Assembly: GCF_019972135.1 (NCBI RefSeq)
Contig: NZ_BPFI01000001.1
Location: 851,106 to 915,105 of the forward strand
Source of the DNA: Sulfurovum sp. TSL1
Lineage (GTDB): Bacteria; Campylobacterota; Campylobacteria; Campylobacterales; Sulfurovaceae
Direction: 5' to 3'
Length of the DNA stretch: 64,000 bases
Position numbers and translations under genes: made by a program. This document shows, piece after piece, positions 28,020 to 36,215 of this stretch. A model generated the notes under the pieces. That model was not told the origin of the DNA. It ran no database searches and was given only the letters and a program-made list of their open reading frames with translations. Positions within the stretch are counted from its first letter, which is position 1, and every line of letters begins with the position of its first letter.

Positions 28020-28583
28020 CTAAAGCTCCCTGACTCCTCTGGCTATCTCTTCTTCCAATTGTGCAAATGCACTGTCCATAGCATTCACGATACTGCCGGC
28101 ATCTTCATTCGTTGGCACGGTTGTACTAAATAATTTAAGTACTCTTCTGTCGGTTCGCATCTCTCTTGCTTCCCAGCTTGCATCAAGATAGACCGTACCT
28201 TCCTGAGCAATGAAACGTGATACTTGCACATTGATCTTGATGTCCGGTTGACCATCTGTACCCCAGGGATATGCATACACACCAGGCTGTTTAAACTTTT
28301 TTTGTAAAAAGGAGATCAGCCTGCGTGTCAATCCGGTATCCATATCTTCGGCCCATGCTGAGCCCCCTAAAAATATGACATGGTTCGATGATTTTGCGAC
28401 TGCGATCTCTCTTTTAAAAAGATACTTGGGTACCGCAACCTTCTCAACCCCTATCACTTGAGACTTATAAGGATACATCTCTTTGGGTTGAGAAGCAGTA
28501 GAAAGAACATAATAGTTCTTCAAGGTACAGCCACTGACTATCAATAGAACGCTCAAGGTGAATAGTAGTTTGATCCTGGTCAT
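28020..28583 (-). CDS. pqiC: PqiC-like ABC-transport auxiliary lipoprotein
   Basis: A 187-residue lipoprotein with lipobox LIVSGC (Cys19) and the YYVLSTAS... start typical of the PqiC/YmbA family, which forms an outer-membrane-associated cap for the PqiB needle. It overlaps pqiB by one base and closes the operon pqiA-pqiA-pqiB-pqiC. The C-terminal segment (SAFAQLEEEIARGVREL) is helical, as in the family. Confidence 0.88.
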   Translation of the reverse strand: MTRIKLLFTLSVLLIVSGCTLKNYYVLSTASQPKEMYPYKSQVIGVEKVAVPKYLFKREIAVAKSSNHVIFLGGSAWAEDMDTGLTRRLISFLQKKFKQPGVYAYPWGTDGQPDIKINVQVSRFIAQEGTVYLDASWEAREMRTDRRVLKLFSTTVPTNEDAGSIVNAMDSAFAQLEEEIARGVREL

Positions 28584-30175
28584 TATTTATCTCCAAAAAT
28601 AAGTGAATTTGGTTTACGGTTCATCAGTTTGAGGAACTCCTGCATCTCTTGAGATGTTTCTGTCACCTCTTTGAGCGTTTGAGAAATTTGATGCGTTAAG
28701 AGTGAATTACTGTCATACCCTTTGAGTACCTTTTTCGCTGTACGTAGTGTTGTTGTCAACTCTTTCATGGCTTTATCCATCTCCTCAGGCATCGTTTTAA
28801 AGCTTTTAGCCTCAGTCATTGCATTGAGATTATTCACGGTCTGCTGCAGGTCTGCCACTATTTTCCGTAAAGGCTCTGCATTCTCACCCACCACTTTATT
28901 GAGAGAAGCCACCAGTTTTTCAATCCCATCGACTATGCCTCTTGTATCATTAGGAACAGAAGGAAGACGCACAAAATGCTCTCCTTGTACTATACTTCTG
29001 CGTGTAGTATTCGTTTCAAAAACCAAATCAACAAAAAGTGTACCCGTAAATGGGTCTGCAGAAGATATTTTCGCACTTAACCCCTCCTCCAAAGCCTGAT
29101 AGAATTTCTGTTGGCAACTTGTTATATCATCATGCTTTGAAGCAAAAGAAGAGAGGTCTATATCAACAAGAATTTTCCCGAGTATCTTATGTGTCTGTTT
29201 ATTATAGGAAAGTGCAATATCTTTTACACGCCCTACTTCATACCCTTCATACTGTACCAGTGCACCTTTTTTGAGTTTAGCGATAGGGTCCTCGGTCAGG
29301 ATTTCAAAGGTATTGATAAAATCTCCGCCTTTCCCGATCACCTGTCCTTCTGCCAGATTGGCATTTTTGTAAAGACGGAAAACAAATTTATCAGGTACCG
29401 TATCAGAAGTATTTTCTCCCGTAGAAGAGAATTCTATACCTCCTTGTAACAAATGCGTCACGGGCGCGACATTGACATCAAGCCTGCCATGAGCCAGACT
29501 CATCTCGACTGCGCTCGTAACCCAGAACTTGGAACTTCTGTGCACATAGGGTACATAGAGTTTGTTGATGAACACCACAAACTCAACACCCTGCCCATCC
29601 AAAGAGATGTTCACGTGTTCTACCTGACCCGCCTCGATATTTTTAAAATAGACCGGTGTACCTTTTTTGACATTGTAGCTTGTGGGGGCACTAAGCTGAA
29701 AGTACATACCGTCTTCTGTGTACCTGTACGCCTGTGTCAGACCATGAAAAGATCTCTTAGGCTCTCCGTCTTTGGCAGAGAACATATCGATATAGGTTCC
29801 GGATATCAAAGTCTCCAGACCTGAGACACCGGAGATCCCTACCACAGGCTTGACGATCCAGAATTTTGCATGGGTATTGAGATAAGGGGTGGCAGATTTT
29901 TCCATTCTTGCGATCACCTTCACACCTTCACCCTCTTCTTGCAATACGATCTTTTTTACTGTACCAATGGGGACATTTCTGTATTTGATCTGACTCTGCC
30001 CCGCATGCAATCCTGCGTTTTCCGGAAAAATAATTTCGATTTCAGGTCCGAGTTCGGAAAAATACTGATAGGCTAACCATCCGGCTATAATGAGTGCGAT
30101 AAACGGTACGATCCATATGGAGGTGATCAGATTGAATTGACTGGATTCTTCTATGGTAGGTCGCTGTGTTGACAT
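28583..30175 (-). CDS. pqiB: PqiB-like MCE lipid-transport protein
   Basis: A 530-residue protein with one N-terminal membrane helix (about 17-33, SIWIVPFIALIIAGWLAYQY) and three MCE domains: GLHAGQSQIKYRNVPIGTVK, GTPVYFKNIEAGQVEHV and GALVQYEGYEVGRVKD. A long C-terminal coiled coil (about 420-520) would build the hollow needle that carries lipids across the periplasm, as in E. coli PqiB. Flanked by two pqiA genes upstream and pqiC downstream. The MCE count of three matches PqiB, not MlaD (one) or YebT (seven). Confidence 0.93.
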   Translation of the reverse strand: MSTQRPTIEESSQFNLITSIWIVPFIALIIAGWLAYQYFSELGPEIEIIFPENAGLHAGQSQIKYRNVPIGTVKKIVLQEEGEGVKVIARMEKSATPYLNTHAKFWIVKPVVGISGVSGLETLISGTYIDMFSAKDGEPKRSFHGLTQAYRYTEDGMYFQLSAPTSYNVKKGTPVYFKNIEAGQVEHVNISLDGQGVEFVVFINKLYVPYVHRSSKFWVTSAVEMSLAHGRLDVNVAPVTHLLQGGIEFSSTGENTSDTVPDKFVFRLYKNANLAEGQVIGKGGDFINTFEILTEDPIAKLKKGALVQYEGYEVGRVKDIALSYNKQTHKILGKILVDIDLSSFASKHDDITSCQQKFYQALEEGLSAKISSADPFTGTLFVDLVFETNTTRRSIVQGEHFVRLPSVPNDTRGIVDGIEKLVASLNKVVGENAEPLRKIVADLQQTVNNLNAMTEAKSFKTMPEEMDKAMKELTTTLRTAKKVLKGYDSNSLLTHQISQTLKEVTETSQEMQEFLKLMNRKPNSLIFGDK

Positions 30176-30775
30176 TTATTGATATCCCTTAATTAGACGT
30201 TCATTGAAAGCATGTGCTGCTAACAGTGTAAAAAATACGGAGAGTGCAAAAGCAGTCGCTGCCATTCCCGCAATGATCTCGATATTGGCAAGATGAATGA
30301 GTGCGGCAAGTATGGCTACCACAAAAACATCGATCATAGACCATGGGCCGATGACCTCTGTCATATAATACAATTTATGCTTATTGACCTTCTTATCTTT
30401 CCCTATAGGGTATTTTACACTAATCAACAAATAAATCAAAACAAGAAACTTGAGTACAGGTATCAGAATGGATGCAACAAAGATGATCATAGCGATAGGA
30501 TAGGAACCGTGTTCCCATAACATCACAACACCGCCCAAGAGTGTATTGCCCTCCTCGCTTCCGAACTGTTTAGTGATCAGCATAGGATAGATATTGGCAG
30601 GTATATAGGCGATCATAGCAGTGATCAGGTATGCCCATGATCTTTCTGTACTGAAAACTTTATGGTGATACATAGCAGCATCGCAACGACGGCACCTGTT
30701 CTCTCTGCCCTTGTCTATATTCACAGCCCCGCATACCGGGCATCTTATAAGTTTGTCTTCGTCTATCTCTATCAC
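30176..30775 (-). CDS. pqiA: PqiA-domain membrane protein, second of a split pair
   Basis: A 199-residue membrane protein with one PqiA domain: an N-terminal zinc ribbon (CPVCGAVNIDKG...CRRC) followed by about four membrane helices, including PWSMIDVFVVAILAALI. E. coli PqiA contains two such domains in one chain; here the halves are separate genes overlapping by 4 bp. PqiA is the inner-membrane partner of the PqiB needle. Confidence 0.9.
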   Translation of the reverse strand: MIEIDEDKLIRCPVCGAVNIDKGRENRCRRCDAAMYHHKVFSTERSWAYLITAMIAYIPANIYPMLITKQFGSEEGNTLLGGVVMLWEHGSYPIAMIIFVASILIPVLKFLVLIYLLISVKYPIGKDKKVNKHKLYYMTEVIGPWSMIDVFVVAILAALIHLANIEIIAGMAATAFALSVFFTLLAAHAFNERLIKGYQ

Positions 30776-31416
30776 TTTTCATCCTCATCAAATACGATTC
30801 TTTTTCGCAACATCCATAGATCAAAGAGATGCATACGTTTGACTATATAGAGGTCGATCAGTACAAAAACCATGAGTGCCCAAAATGCAATGCCAATATG
30901 AATTTGGGCATACCCAATCAATTTTACCAATGCGACGAGTATACTGATCAAAAATATATCTGTCATACTCCAGGGCTTGATATGTGCAAGCAAAACAAGA
31001 AGTTCTTTGGTTAGCTTCTTGCCCCGTTTCATCTTTAAAAGCGTAAAAAGCAGCATATTAATCGTAAAGACCATAAAAGGGAAAATAAAAATAAGAAAGG
31101 TACAAAGTATGCCTACAAGATAAAACCCATTTTCAAACAGCGAAAAAATCGTTTTAGGGACCGTGATGAACTGTCCGTGTCCGAGTATCTCTATCTGTAC
31201 CAAAGGAAAGAGATTAGCAAGTATAAAAAACACAAGGCCCGTAACACTCAATGCCAAACCATGATCTATAAGTCTGCTGTCATATCTGTAGAGTACCGCC
31301 CCGCATGTTGAACAGCATGCCTTCATACCATCTTCCAGAGGTAACGCTTCATGCAGTGTAAAACATTGCTCACAGAGTATAAGGTTATCAAGTGCATCTT
31401 CATTTTCAAGTTTCAT
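30772..31416 (-). CDS. pqiA: PqiA-domain membrane protein, first of a split pair
   Basis: From the ATG at 31416 the protein is 214 residues; a TTG at 31449 is possible but would overlap the divergent kinase gene, and neither start has a clear ribosome site. It has a zinc ribbon (CEQCFTLHEALP...CSTC) and four membrane helices, with KPWSMTDIFLISILVALVK matching the same segment of the next gene. Together the two proteins correspond to one full-length PqiA. The gene is first in the pqi operon. Confidence 0.88.
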   Translation of the reverse strand: MKLENEDALDNLILCEQCFTLHEALPLEDGMKACCSTCGAVLYRYDSRLIDHGLALSVTGLVFFILANLFPLVQIEILGHGQFITVPKTIFSLFENGFYLVGILCTFLIFIFPFMVFTINMLLFTLLKMKRGKKLTKELLVLLAHIKPWSMTDIFLISILVALVKLIGYAQIHIGIAFWALMVFVLIDLYIVKRMHLFDLWMLRKRIVFDEDEK

Positions 31417-31448
31417 AGATATAATTATATCTGATATAACTAAGGACA

Positions 31449-32132
31449 ATGATGCGTATTCTCTCTATAGGTAAAACACTGCAACATGACAAACTCGATA
31501 TTTTCTCTATAGAAGGGGCTTCCCTACATACGCTGTCTGATATAGAAGCATTTGACTATATCATCATCTCAGGAGGCGATGGTACGATCAGACGTGTCAT
31601 CACACAACTCCACAAGATGACACACTCGACACACTTCATTCTCAACCCTATAGGTTCTTTTAATGTCGTTGCAAAACTGCATAAAGTACCAAAGCTACAA
31701 ACCGTGCTCGATGCTTTGGCGAACAATGAAATCCTTCCGACACAAAAACACTCCTATTTTACACTCAATGAGGAAGTCTTTCTCTTTTCTGCAGGAAATA
31801 TGGGTGATCTGCAGCATATCTTTCTTGCGGAAACGCTGCGTTTTGGTCTGCTGAAAAACAACATGGGTAAATACGTGCTTTCGTTTCTTTTTCTACTGCC
31901 GCTGCACCTCATCATGACACCCTTCATGCTGATGAGTTCGAACCGTTTTTTCATCTTCACCCCTGCATCGTTCATCAAAAGATTCGGTAGTTTTTACGGA
32001 AAGGTCCAAGAGATGACGATCGAACTGGAAGATACCTATAATCACATAGAACTCGATGGTGATATTGTCACGATAACAGATAATCTCCTTCATATCAAGC
32101 CAGCCGGGCATATTCTTATTGTGACAGCGTAA
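31449..32132 (+). CDS. diacylglycerol kinase-like lipid kinase
   Basis: A 227-residue protein with the DAGK catalytic motif SGGDGTIRRVI (about residues 38-48) and LNPIGSFNVVA in place of the usual P-x-G-T-x-N-D/N-F. It lacks part of the larger C-terminal domain of DgkB (about 300 residues), so it is a compact member. It would phosphorylate a lipid or sphingoid alcohol. Two ATG codons (31449, 31452) follow the TAAGGACA ribosome site; the second has the better spacing. It is divergent from the pqi lipid-transport operon. Confidence 0.75.
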   Translation: MMRILSIGKTLQHDKLDIFSIEGASLHTLSDIEAFDYIIISGGDGTIRRVITQLHKMTHSTHFILNPIGSFNVVAKLHKVPKLQTVLDALANNEILPTQKHSYFTLNEEVFLFSAGNMGDLQHIFLAETLRFGLLKNNMGKYVLSFLFLLPLHLIMTPFMLMSSNRFFIFTPASFIKRFGSFYGKVQEMTIELEDTYNHIELDGDIVTITDNLLHIKPAGHILIVTA

Positions 32133-32206
32133 ACCGCTCATACTACACTTTTCAGTGCATCCTACAGAGAATATTAATAATATAAAGTAATAATTATTAT
32201 AAGTAT

Positions 32207-32235
32207 TGACAATACTAAAATTCTTTGCTACAATA
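32207..32235 (+). promoter_or_regulatory. strong sigma-70 promoter of the DUF134-cyd operon
   Basis: TTGACA (32207-32212), a 17-bp spacer and TACAAT (32230-32235) make one of the best consensus promoters in the window. It drives the DUF134 gene and probably the genes through cydB. Transcription would begin at about 32242, directly at the inverted repeat described next. Confidence 0.8.
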
Positions 32236-32243
32236 ACTCATAT

Positions 32244-32263
32244 TTTGGACATATGTTCAAAAT
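32244..32263 (+). promoter_or_regulatory. near-palindromic operator at the transcription start
   Basis: TTTTGGACATATGTTCAAAA is a 20-bp inverted repeat with a single mismatched pair, placed just downstream of the -10 box and 12 bp before the DUF134 start codon. Its position suits repression by a dimeric regulator, most simply the DUF134 protein itself. Confidence 0.65.
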
Positions 32264-32275
32264 GAAAGGTAATGT

Positions 32276-32557
32276 ATGCAGCAGTACGGAAGAAAAAAAA
32301 TTAGACGTCATATAGCACAAGACCACTCTCAAGTCTGTTTTAAACCATGTGGTATACAAGGAAAATATCTAGAAAAGATAATGCTTGATGCAGATGAGAT
32401 GGAAGCGATACGACTAAGTGACTATGAAGGTTTATACCAGCAGGAGTGTGCTGATAAGATGGGTATATCAAGAACCACTTTTTCTCGGATATTACAGCAG
32501 GCACACAAAAAAGTCTCCGATGCCTTGCTTCATGGCAAAGCCATCGTTATGATATAA
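32276..32557 (+). CDS. DUF134/UPF0251 DNA-binding protein
   Basis: A 93-residue protein of the DUF134 family with a sigma-70 region-4-like helix-turn-helix (EGLYQQECADKMGISRTTFS, then RILQQAHKK). The N-terminal part carries Cys and His residues (CFKPCGIQG) that may bind a metal or cluster. DUF134 genes often sit beside NifX/NafY-like genes, as here. Together with the operator at its own start it is the likely regulator of this operon. Confidence 0.9.
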   Translation: MQQYGRKKIRRHIAQDHSQVCFKPCGIQGKYLEKIMLDADEMEAIRLSDYEGLYQQECADKMGISRTTFSRILQQAHKKVSDALLHGKAIVMI

Positions 32558-32581
32558 ACTTAAATAAAAAAAGGAAATAAA

Positions 32582-32746
32582 ATGGCAATAAATAAAGATA
32601 TAGGATGCAATAATATAAAATGCGTTGAAGCATCGATGTGTGAAAGAGCAGTGATGTATGAAAACGGGACTGCACAAGCAGTCAAAAGTTTTGGTGGCAG
32701 CCCTGAAAAAGGCTGTGGTAAATTCATTCCTAAAAAGGAGCAATAG
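32582..32746 (+). CDS. 54-residue Cys-containing protein
   Basis: A short reading frame with an AAGGAAA ribosome site 4 bp before its ATG; its TAG stop touches the ATG of the NifX-like gene. The 54 residues contain four cysteines (positions 9, 14, 20, 45) and a Lys/Gly-rich C-terminus. The tight spacing, good ribosome site and location between two related genes support it as real. A metal or Fe-S binding role is a guess from the Cys content and neighbours. Confidence 0.7.
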   Translation: MAINKDIGCNNIKCVEASMCERAVMYENGTAQAVKSFGGSPEKGCGKFIPKKEQ

Positions 32747-33079
32747 ATGAAAATAGCCATACCCGTAAAAATGAACAATGAAAATACAGCCATTGCTCCA
32801 CTATTTGGCAAAGCCAAATGGTTTGCGATCATTGAAGATGAAAAGATCACGATAGCAAAAAATCCTGCAGAAGGTGGACGTGGCGTGATAGAATGGCTAC
32901 ATCAAATACAAGTTGATACGATCATCATGCAAGAGATGGGACAAAGCCCGTATAAGATGATCCAAAAACTTGGGGGTATAAAAATCTATCATGCCGGATT
33001 TGAACGTATGACATTAAAAGAAGCGCTTGAGAAGTTTGATCAGGATGCTCTGCCTTTGCTCGATGACACAGGTATGTAA
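32747..33079 (+). CDS. NifX/NafY-like (dinitrogenase Fe-Mo cofactor family) protein, shortened
   Basis: A 110-residue protein of the NifX/NifB C-terminal superfamily (MKIAIPVKMNNENTAIAPLF, then GRGVIEWLHQIQVDTIIMQEMG). Stand-alone members outside nitrogen fixation bind Fe-S or Fe-Mo type clusters. The frame stops at TAA 33077-33079, but 23 further in-frame codons with nine histidines follow directly, ending at a second TAA (33149-33151). Relatives often end in such His-rich tails, so this copy may have lost its tail by one base change. The gene lies between DUF134 and DUF4492. Confidence 0.85.
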   Translation: MKIAIPVKMNNENTAIAPLFGKAKWFAIIEDEKITIAKNPAEGGRGVIEWLHQIQVDTIIMQEMGQSPYKMIQKLGGIKIYHAGFERMTLKEALEKFDQDALPLLDDTGM

Positions 33080-33151
33080 AAGATCATTGCACACCATGAA
33101 GAAAAACATTCTCATGGGAACCACGGTCATGAAGATCATCACCATACTTAA
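33080..33151 (+). pseudogene. His-rich tail in frame behind the NifX-like stop codon
   Basis: Continuing the NifX-like frame past TAA 33077-33079 gives 23 codons and a stop, with nine His plus several Glu and Asp, containing HSHGNHGHEDHHHT. Non-coding DNA would not be expected to read this way. It is best explained as the former metal-binding C-terminus of the NifX-like protein, now cut off by a nonsense codon, or reached by readthrough. The DUF4492 start (33129) lies inside it. Confidence 0.6.
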
Positions 33152-33356
33152 ACAAATCCCTCTGTTTTATATAGAGGGATTTAAAAATATGCGCGTTGGC
33201 AAAAAACTCTGGCTGATCATCGGCATTAAGTTCATACTCTTTTTTGTTATTATGAAACTGTTATTTTTTCCCAATATACTTAAAGAGAACTTTTCAGATG
33301 ATACACAAAGAGCAGAGTATATATTGAATAACCTCACTCAGCAAGGAGAAGAATAA
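33129..33356 (+). CDS. DUF4492 small membrane protein
   Basis: I place the start at ATG 33129, giving 75 residues that begin with the family pattern FYIEGFKNMRVGKKLWLIIG followed by one membrane helix (IKFILFFVIMKLLFF). Earlier in-frame ATGs would add sequence that is really the NifX-like tail region read in another frame. DUF4492 genes typically lie directly before cydA in Campylobacterota and Bacteroidetes; here the stop overlaps the cydA ATG by one base. A role in cytochrome bd assembly or stability is inferred from this linkage. Confidence 0.8.
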   Translation: MKIITILKQIPLFYIEGFKNMRVGKKLWLIIGIKFILFFVIMKLLFFPNILKENFSDDTQRAEYILNNLTQQGEE

Positions 33357-34882
33357 TGGAAGAACATTTAGTAGATTGGTCACGTGCGCAGTTTGCACTG
33401 ACCGCAATGTACCATTGGTTATTTGTACCGCTTACCTTGGGACTCTCCTTTATCATCGCCATCATGGAGACGATCTATGTTAAAACAGGCAGCACAGTTT
33501 GGAAAGAGATCACCAGGTTTTGGATGACGCTTTTTGCGATCAACTTTGCTATAGGACTCGCAACAGGGATCATTATGGAGTTCGAATTTGGTACGAACTG
33601 GTCGAACTATTCATGGATCGTAGGTGACATTTTTGGTGCACCGCTTGCTGTAGAGGGTATCATGGCATTTTTTATGGAATCTACCTTCTTTGCGATCATG
33701 TTCTTTGGATGGAACAAAGTCAGTCAAAAAATGCACCTGCTGTCAACCTGGCTTGTTGCGATCGGCTCTAATCTGTCAGCGCTCTGGATCCTGGTTGCCA
33801 ATGGATGGATGCAGCATCCTGTAGGTATGAAGTTCAACCCGGATACCGCACGATTTGAAATGGAAAGTTTTTTTGATGTCCTTTTCAACCCAAATGCCTA
33901 CTCCAAATTTCTGCATACCATAGGCAGTGGCTATGTACTGAGTGCTCTGTTTGTGGTGGGGATCAGTGCCTGGTACCTTCTCAAGAACAAAGAGGTCATC
34001 AAAGCAAAAAAAAGTATGGTCGTGGGGGCGACATTTGGTCTTATCACCTCCATTTTTCTTATCTTCACAGGTGATGAGGCCGCACACCAGGTCGCACTCA
34101 CACAACCTTCTAAACTTGCCGCTATGGAAGGCCTTTACGATGGACATAGACGTGCGAGTATCATTGCTATGGGACAACTGAACCACCACAAAAAAATTGG
34201 TGATGATCAGGAGGAGTTTTTTTGGAGTATTGAGATACCCAGAGCACTCTCATTGCTTGGATTTCATGATGTGGATGCTTTTGTTCCTGGTATCAATGAG
34301 CTGGTATATGGGGATATGGACTATCATAACATTGAACCTGCAAGCCAAAAGATAGAAAAAGGAAAAATCGCCATAGCAGCATTGAAAGCCTATAAAAAGG
34401 CCAAAAAAGAAAAAGATGAAGCAGCAGCCAAAAAAGCTTTATTGGACTTTAGAGCCAATGAAAAGTATTTTGGATACGGCTATTTAAAAGACCCCAAAGA
34501 TATTATTCCACCTGTAGCATTGACCTTTTACAGTTTTCATATCATGGTCGGTCTAGGTACATGGTTTTTGGCACTCTTTTTCTTTATTCTTTACTTTAGT
34601 ATGGTCGGGAAACTAGACAAACAAAAACTCTTGCTCAGATCAGCAGTATTTTCTATTCCGTTAGGATATATTGCCGGAGAGATGGGATGGATCGTTGCAG
34701 AGGTTGGAAGGCAGCCATGGGCGATCTTTGAAATGCTGCCTGTAGGCATGGCAACTTCACAGATAAGTACTACAGCCGTCCAAACAACCTTCTGGCTATT
34801 CGCTCTTATCTTTACAGGGTTACTCATCGCTGAGATACGCATCATCACAAAACAGATCAAAATCGGAATGAAAGGAGACTAA
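33356..34882 (+). CDS. cydA: cytochrome bd ubiquinol oxidase subunit I
   Basis: A 508-residue membrane subunit of cytochrome bd, which reduces oxygen with quinol. The N-terminal heme ligand is in TAMYHWLFVPLTLG (His20), another heme histidine in FLHTIGSGYVLSALFV, and the quinol-side GRQPWAIFEMLP motif is near the C-terminus. The quinol loop is Lys/Glu/Ala rich (KKAKKEKDEAAAKKALL) and of the short type. High oxygen affinity of this enzyme fits a microaerobic lifestyle. Confidence 0.96.
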   Translation: MEEHLVDWSRAQFALTAMYHWLFVPLTLGLSFIIAIMETIYVKTGSTVWKEITRFWMTLFAINFAIGLATGIIMEFEFGTNWSNYSWIVGDIFGAPLAVEGIMAFFMESTFFAIMFFGWNKVSQKMHLLSTWLVAIGSNLSALWILVANGWMQHPVGMKFNPDTARFEMESFFDVLFNPNAYSKFLHTIGSGYVLSALFVVGISAWYLLKNKEVIKAKKSMVVGATFGLITSIFLIFTGDEAAHQVALTQPSKLAAMEGLYDGHRRASIIAMGQLNHHKKIGDDQEEFFWSIEIPRALSLLGFHDVDAFVPGINELVYGDMDYHNIEPASQKIEKGKIAIAALKAYKKAKKEKDEAAAKKALLDFRANEKYFGYGYLKDPKDIIPPVALTFYSFHIMVGLGTWFLALFFFILYFSMVGKLDKQKLLLRSAVFSIPLGYIAGEMGWIVAEVGRQPWAIFEMLPVGMATSQISTTAVQTTFWLFALIFTGLLIAEIRIITKQIKIGMKGD

Positions 34883-34883
34883 A

Positions 34884-36008
34884 ATGTTTGAAACTTTATC
34901 ACATCTAAGTTTGCAGCAATACTGGTGGTTCATCGTGGCTTTACTCGGCGGGCTATTTGTCTTTATGATGTTCGTACAGGGCGGACAGACTCTTTTGAAT
35001 ACACTGGCAAAAAATGAGTCAGAAAAAAATGTCATCATCGCTTCCCTTGGACGTAAATGGGAACTTACCTTTACCACACTGGTCATGTTCGGAGGTGCAC
35101 TCTTTGCCGCTTTTCCCCTGCTCTATGCCGTCAGTTTCGGTGGAGCCTACTATGTGTGGATGGCCATTCTTTTTTGCTTTATTATCCAGGCTGTCTCCTA
35201 TGAATACCGTAAAAAACCTGATAATTTTTTAGGTCAAAAAACCTATGAAATCTTCTTATATATCAACGGTTCGATAGGTATCATCCTGATCGGTATTGCT
35301 TTGGCAACCTTTTATACCGGTGCCAATTTCATCAGAAATGACATGAACCTCTCGTCATGGACGAACCATACCTATGGCCTCGAAGCCGTACTAAATCCTT
35401 TTAATGTTGCTTTTGGTCTCACAGTATTCTTTCTTGCACGTTCACAAGCAAGTCTCTACTTCATCAACAACATCAATGAGCACAACATCGTACAAAGAGC
35501 CAGAAAACAGCTTAAAACAGATGCCCTGCTTTTTTTAGTATTCTTTTTGGCTGTAGCAGTCACATTGATGATGATCAGCGGTATTGCCTATGATCAAAGC
35601 GGCTTCAAAATCGTAGAACATCAATTTTTTCTAAATTTGATCACTTCTCCTATATTGTTGGGTACTCTACTTCTAGGAGTGATTTTGGTTCTTTATGCTT
35701 TTTACATCACGCTGTTTAAAGATTCTACCAAAGGTATATGGTTCAGCGGTGCGGGTACAGTACTGACAGTTGTCACTCTTTTGAGTCTTTTAGGTTTTAA
35801 TCATACGGCGATCTATCCTTCTCTCAGTGACCTGGAGAGTTCATTGAGCATCGAGAACAGTTCAGGAAGCCATTATACACTGACTGCGATGAGTTATGTC
35901 TCATTGATGGTACCGTTTGTACTGGGCTATATCTATCTGGTCTGGAAGTCTATAGACAAAGAACAAATCACAAAAGAAGAGATCGAGTCCGATCATCATC
36001 ATTATTAG
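34884..36008 (+). CDS. cydB: cytochrome bd ubiquinol oxidase subunit II
   Basis: A 374-residue membrane protein with about eight or nine helices that partners CydA. The start LSLQQYWWFIVALLGGLFVF and the segment GGALFAAFPLLYAVSFGGAY are typical. It begins 1 bp after the cydA stop and ends with a His-rich ESDHHHY. A 50-codon gene with its own AGGAG site follows after 9 bp. Confidence 0.95.
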   Translation: MFETLSHLSLQQYWWFIVALLGGLFVFMMFVQGGQTLLNTLAKNESEKNVIIASLGRKWELTFTTLVMFGGALFAAFPLLYAVSFGGAYYVWMAILFCFIIQAVSYEYRKKPDNFLGQKTYEIFLYINGSIGIILIGIALATFYTGANFIRNDMNLSSWTNHTYGLEAVLNPFNVAFGLTVFFLARSQASLYFINNINEHNIVQRARKQLKTDALLFLVFFLAVAVTLMMISGIAYDQSGFKIVEHQFFLNLITSPILLGTLLLGVILVLYAFYITLFKDSTKGIWFSGAGTVLTVVTLLSLLGFNHTAIYPSLSDLESSLSIENSSGSHYTLTAMSYVSLMVPFVLGYIYLVWKSIDKEQITKEEIESDHHHY

Positions 36009-36017
36009 GAGTAAATA

Positions 36018-36170
36018 ATGGAAGTAATAGATTATACAAGTGCCATTTTATGGTATGCATCTTGGCCCATTGCCATATATATCAGTTACAAGTTTATCAG
36101 ACTCAATATTGAGCATTTGGAAGAAAATTTGGAAAATCAAGATAAGCATACAGACAAGGGACAAAGTTAA
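36018..36170 (+). CDS. 50-residue single-helix membrane protein, candidate CydX-like subunit
   Basis: A short frame starting 9 bp after cydB with a strong AGGAGTAA ribosome site. The N-terminal half is one membrane helix (AILWYASWPIAIYISYKF) and the C-terminal half is charged (HLEENLENQDKHTDKG). Its size, topology and place directly after cydB match CydX/CioX-type third subunits of cytochrome bd, though the sequence is not obviously the E. coli CydX motif. Confidence 0.7.
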   Translation: MEVIDYTSAILWYASWPIAIYISYKFIRLNIEHLEENLENQDKHTDKGQS

Positions 36171-36215
36171 AAACATGTGTTACCTATATGATAAAATTAA
36201 TAGGAAAATCTACTT

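Noticed and set aside
32747-33079. Nitrogen fixation locus
   Set aside because: The NifX-like protein has no nif neighbours in the window and such stand-alone proteins are common outside nitrogen fixers.
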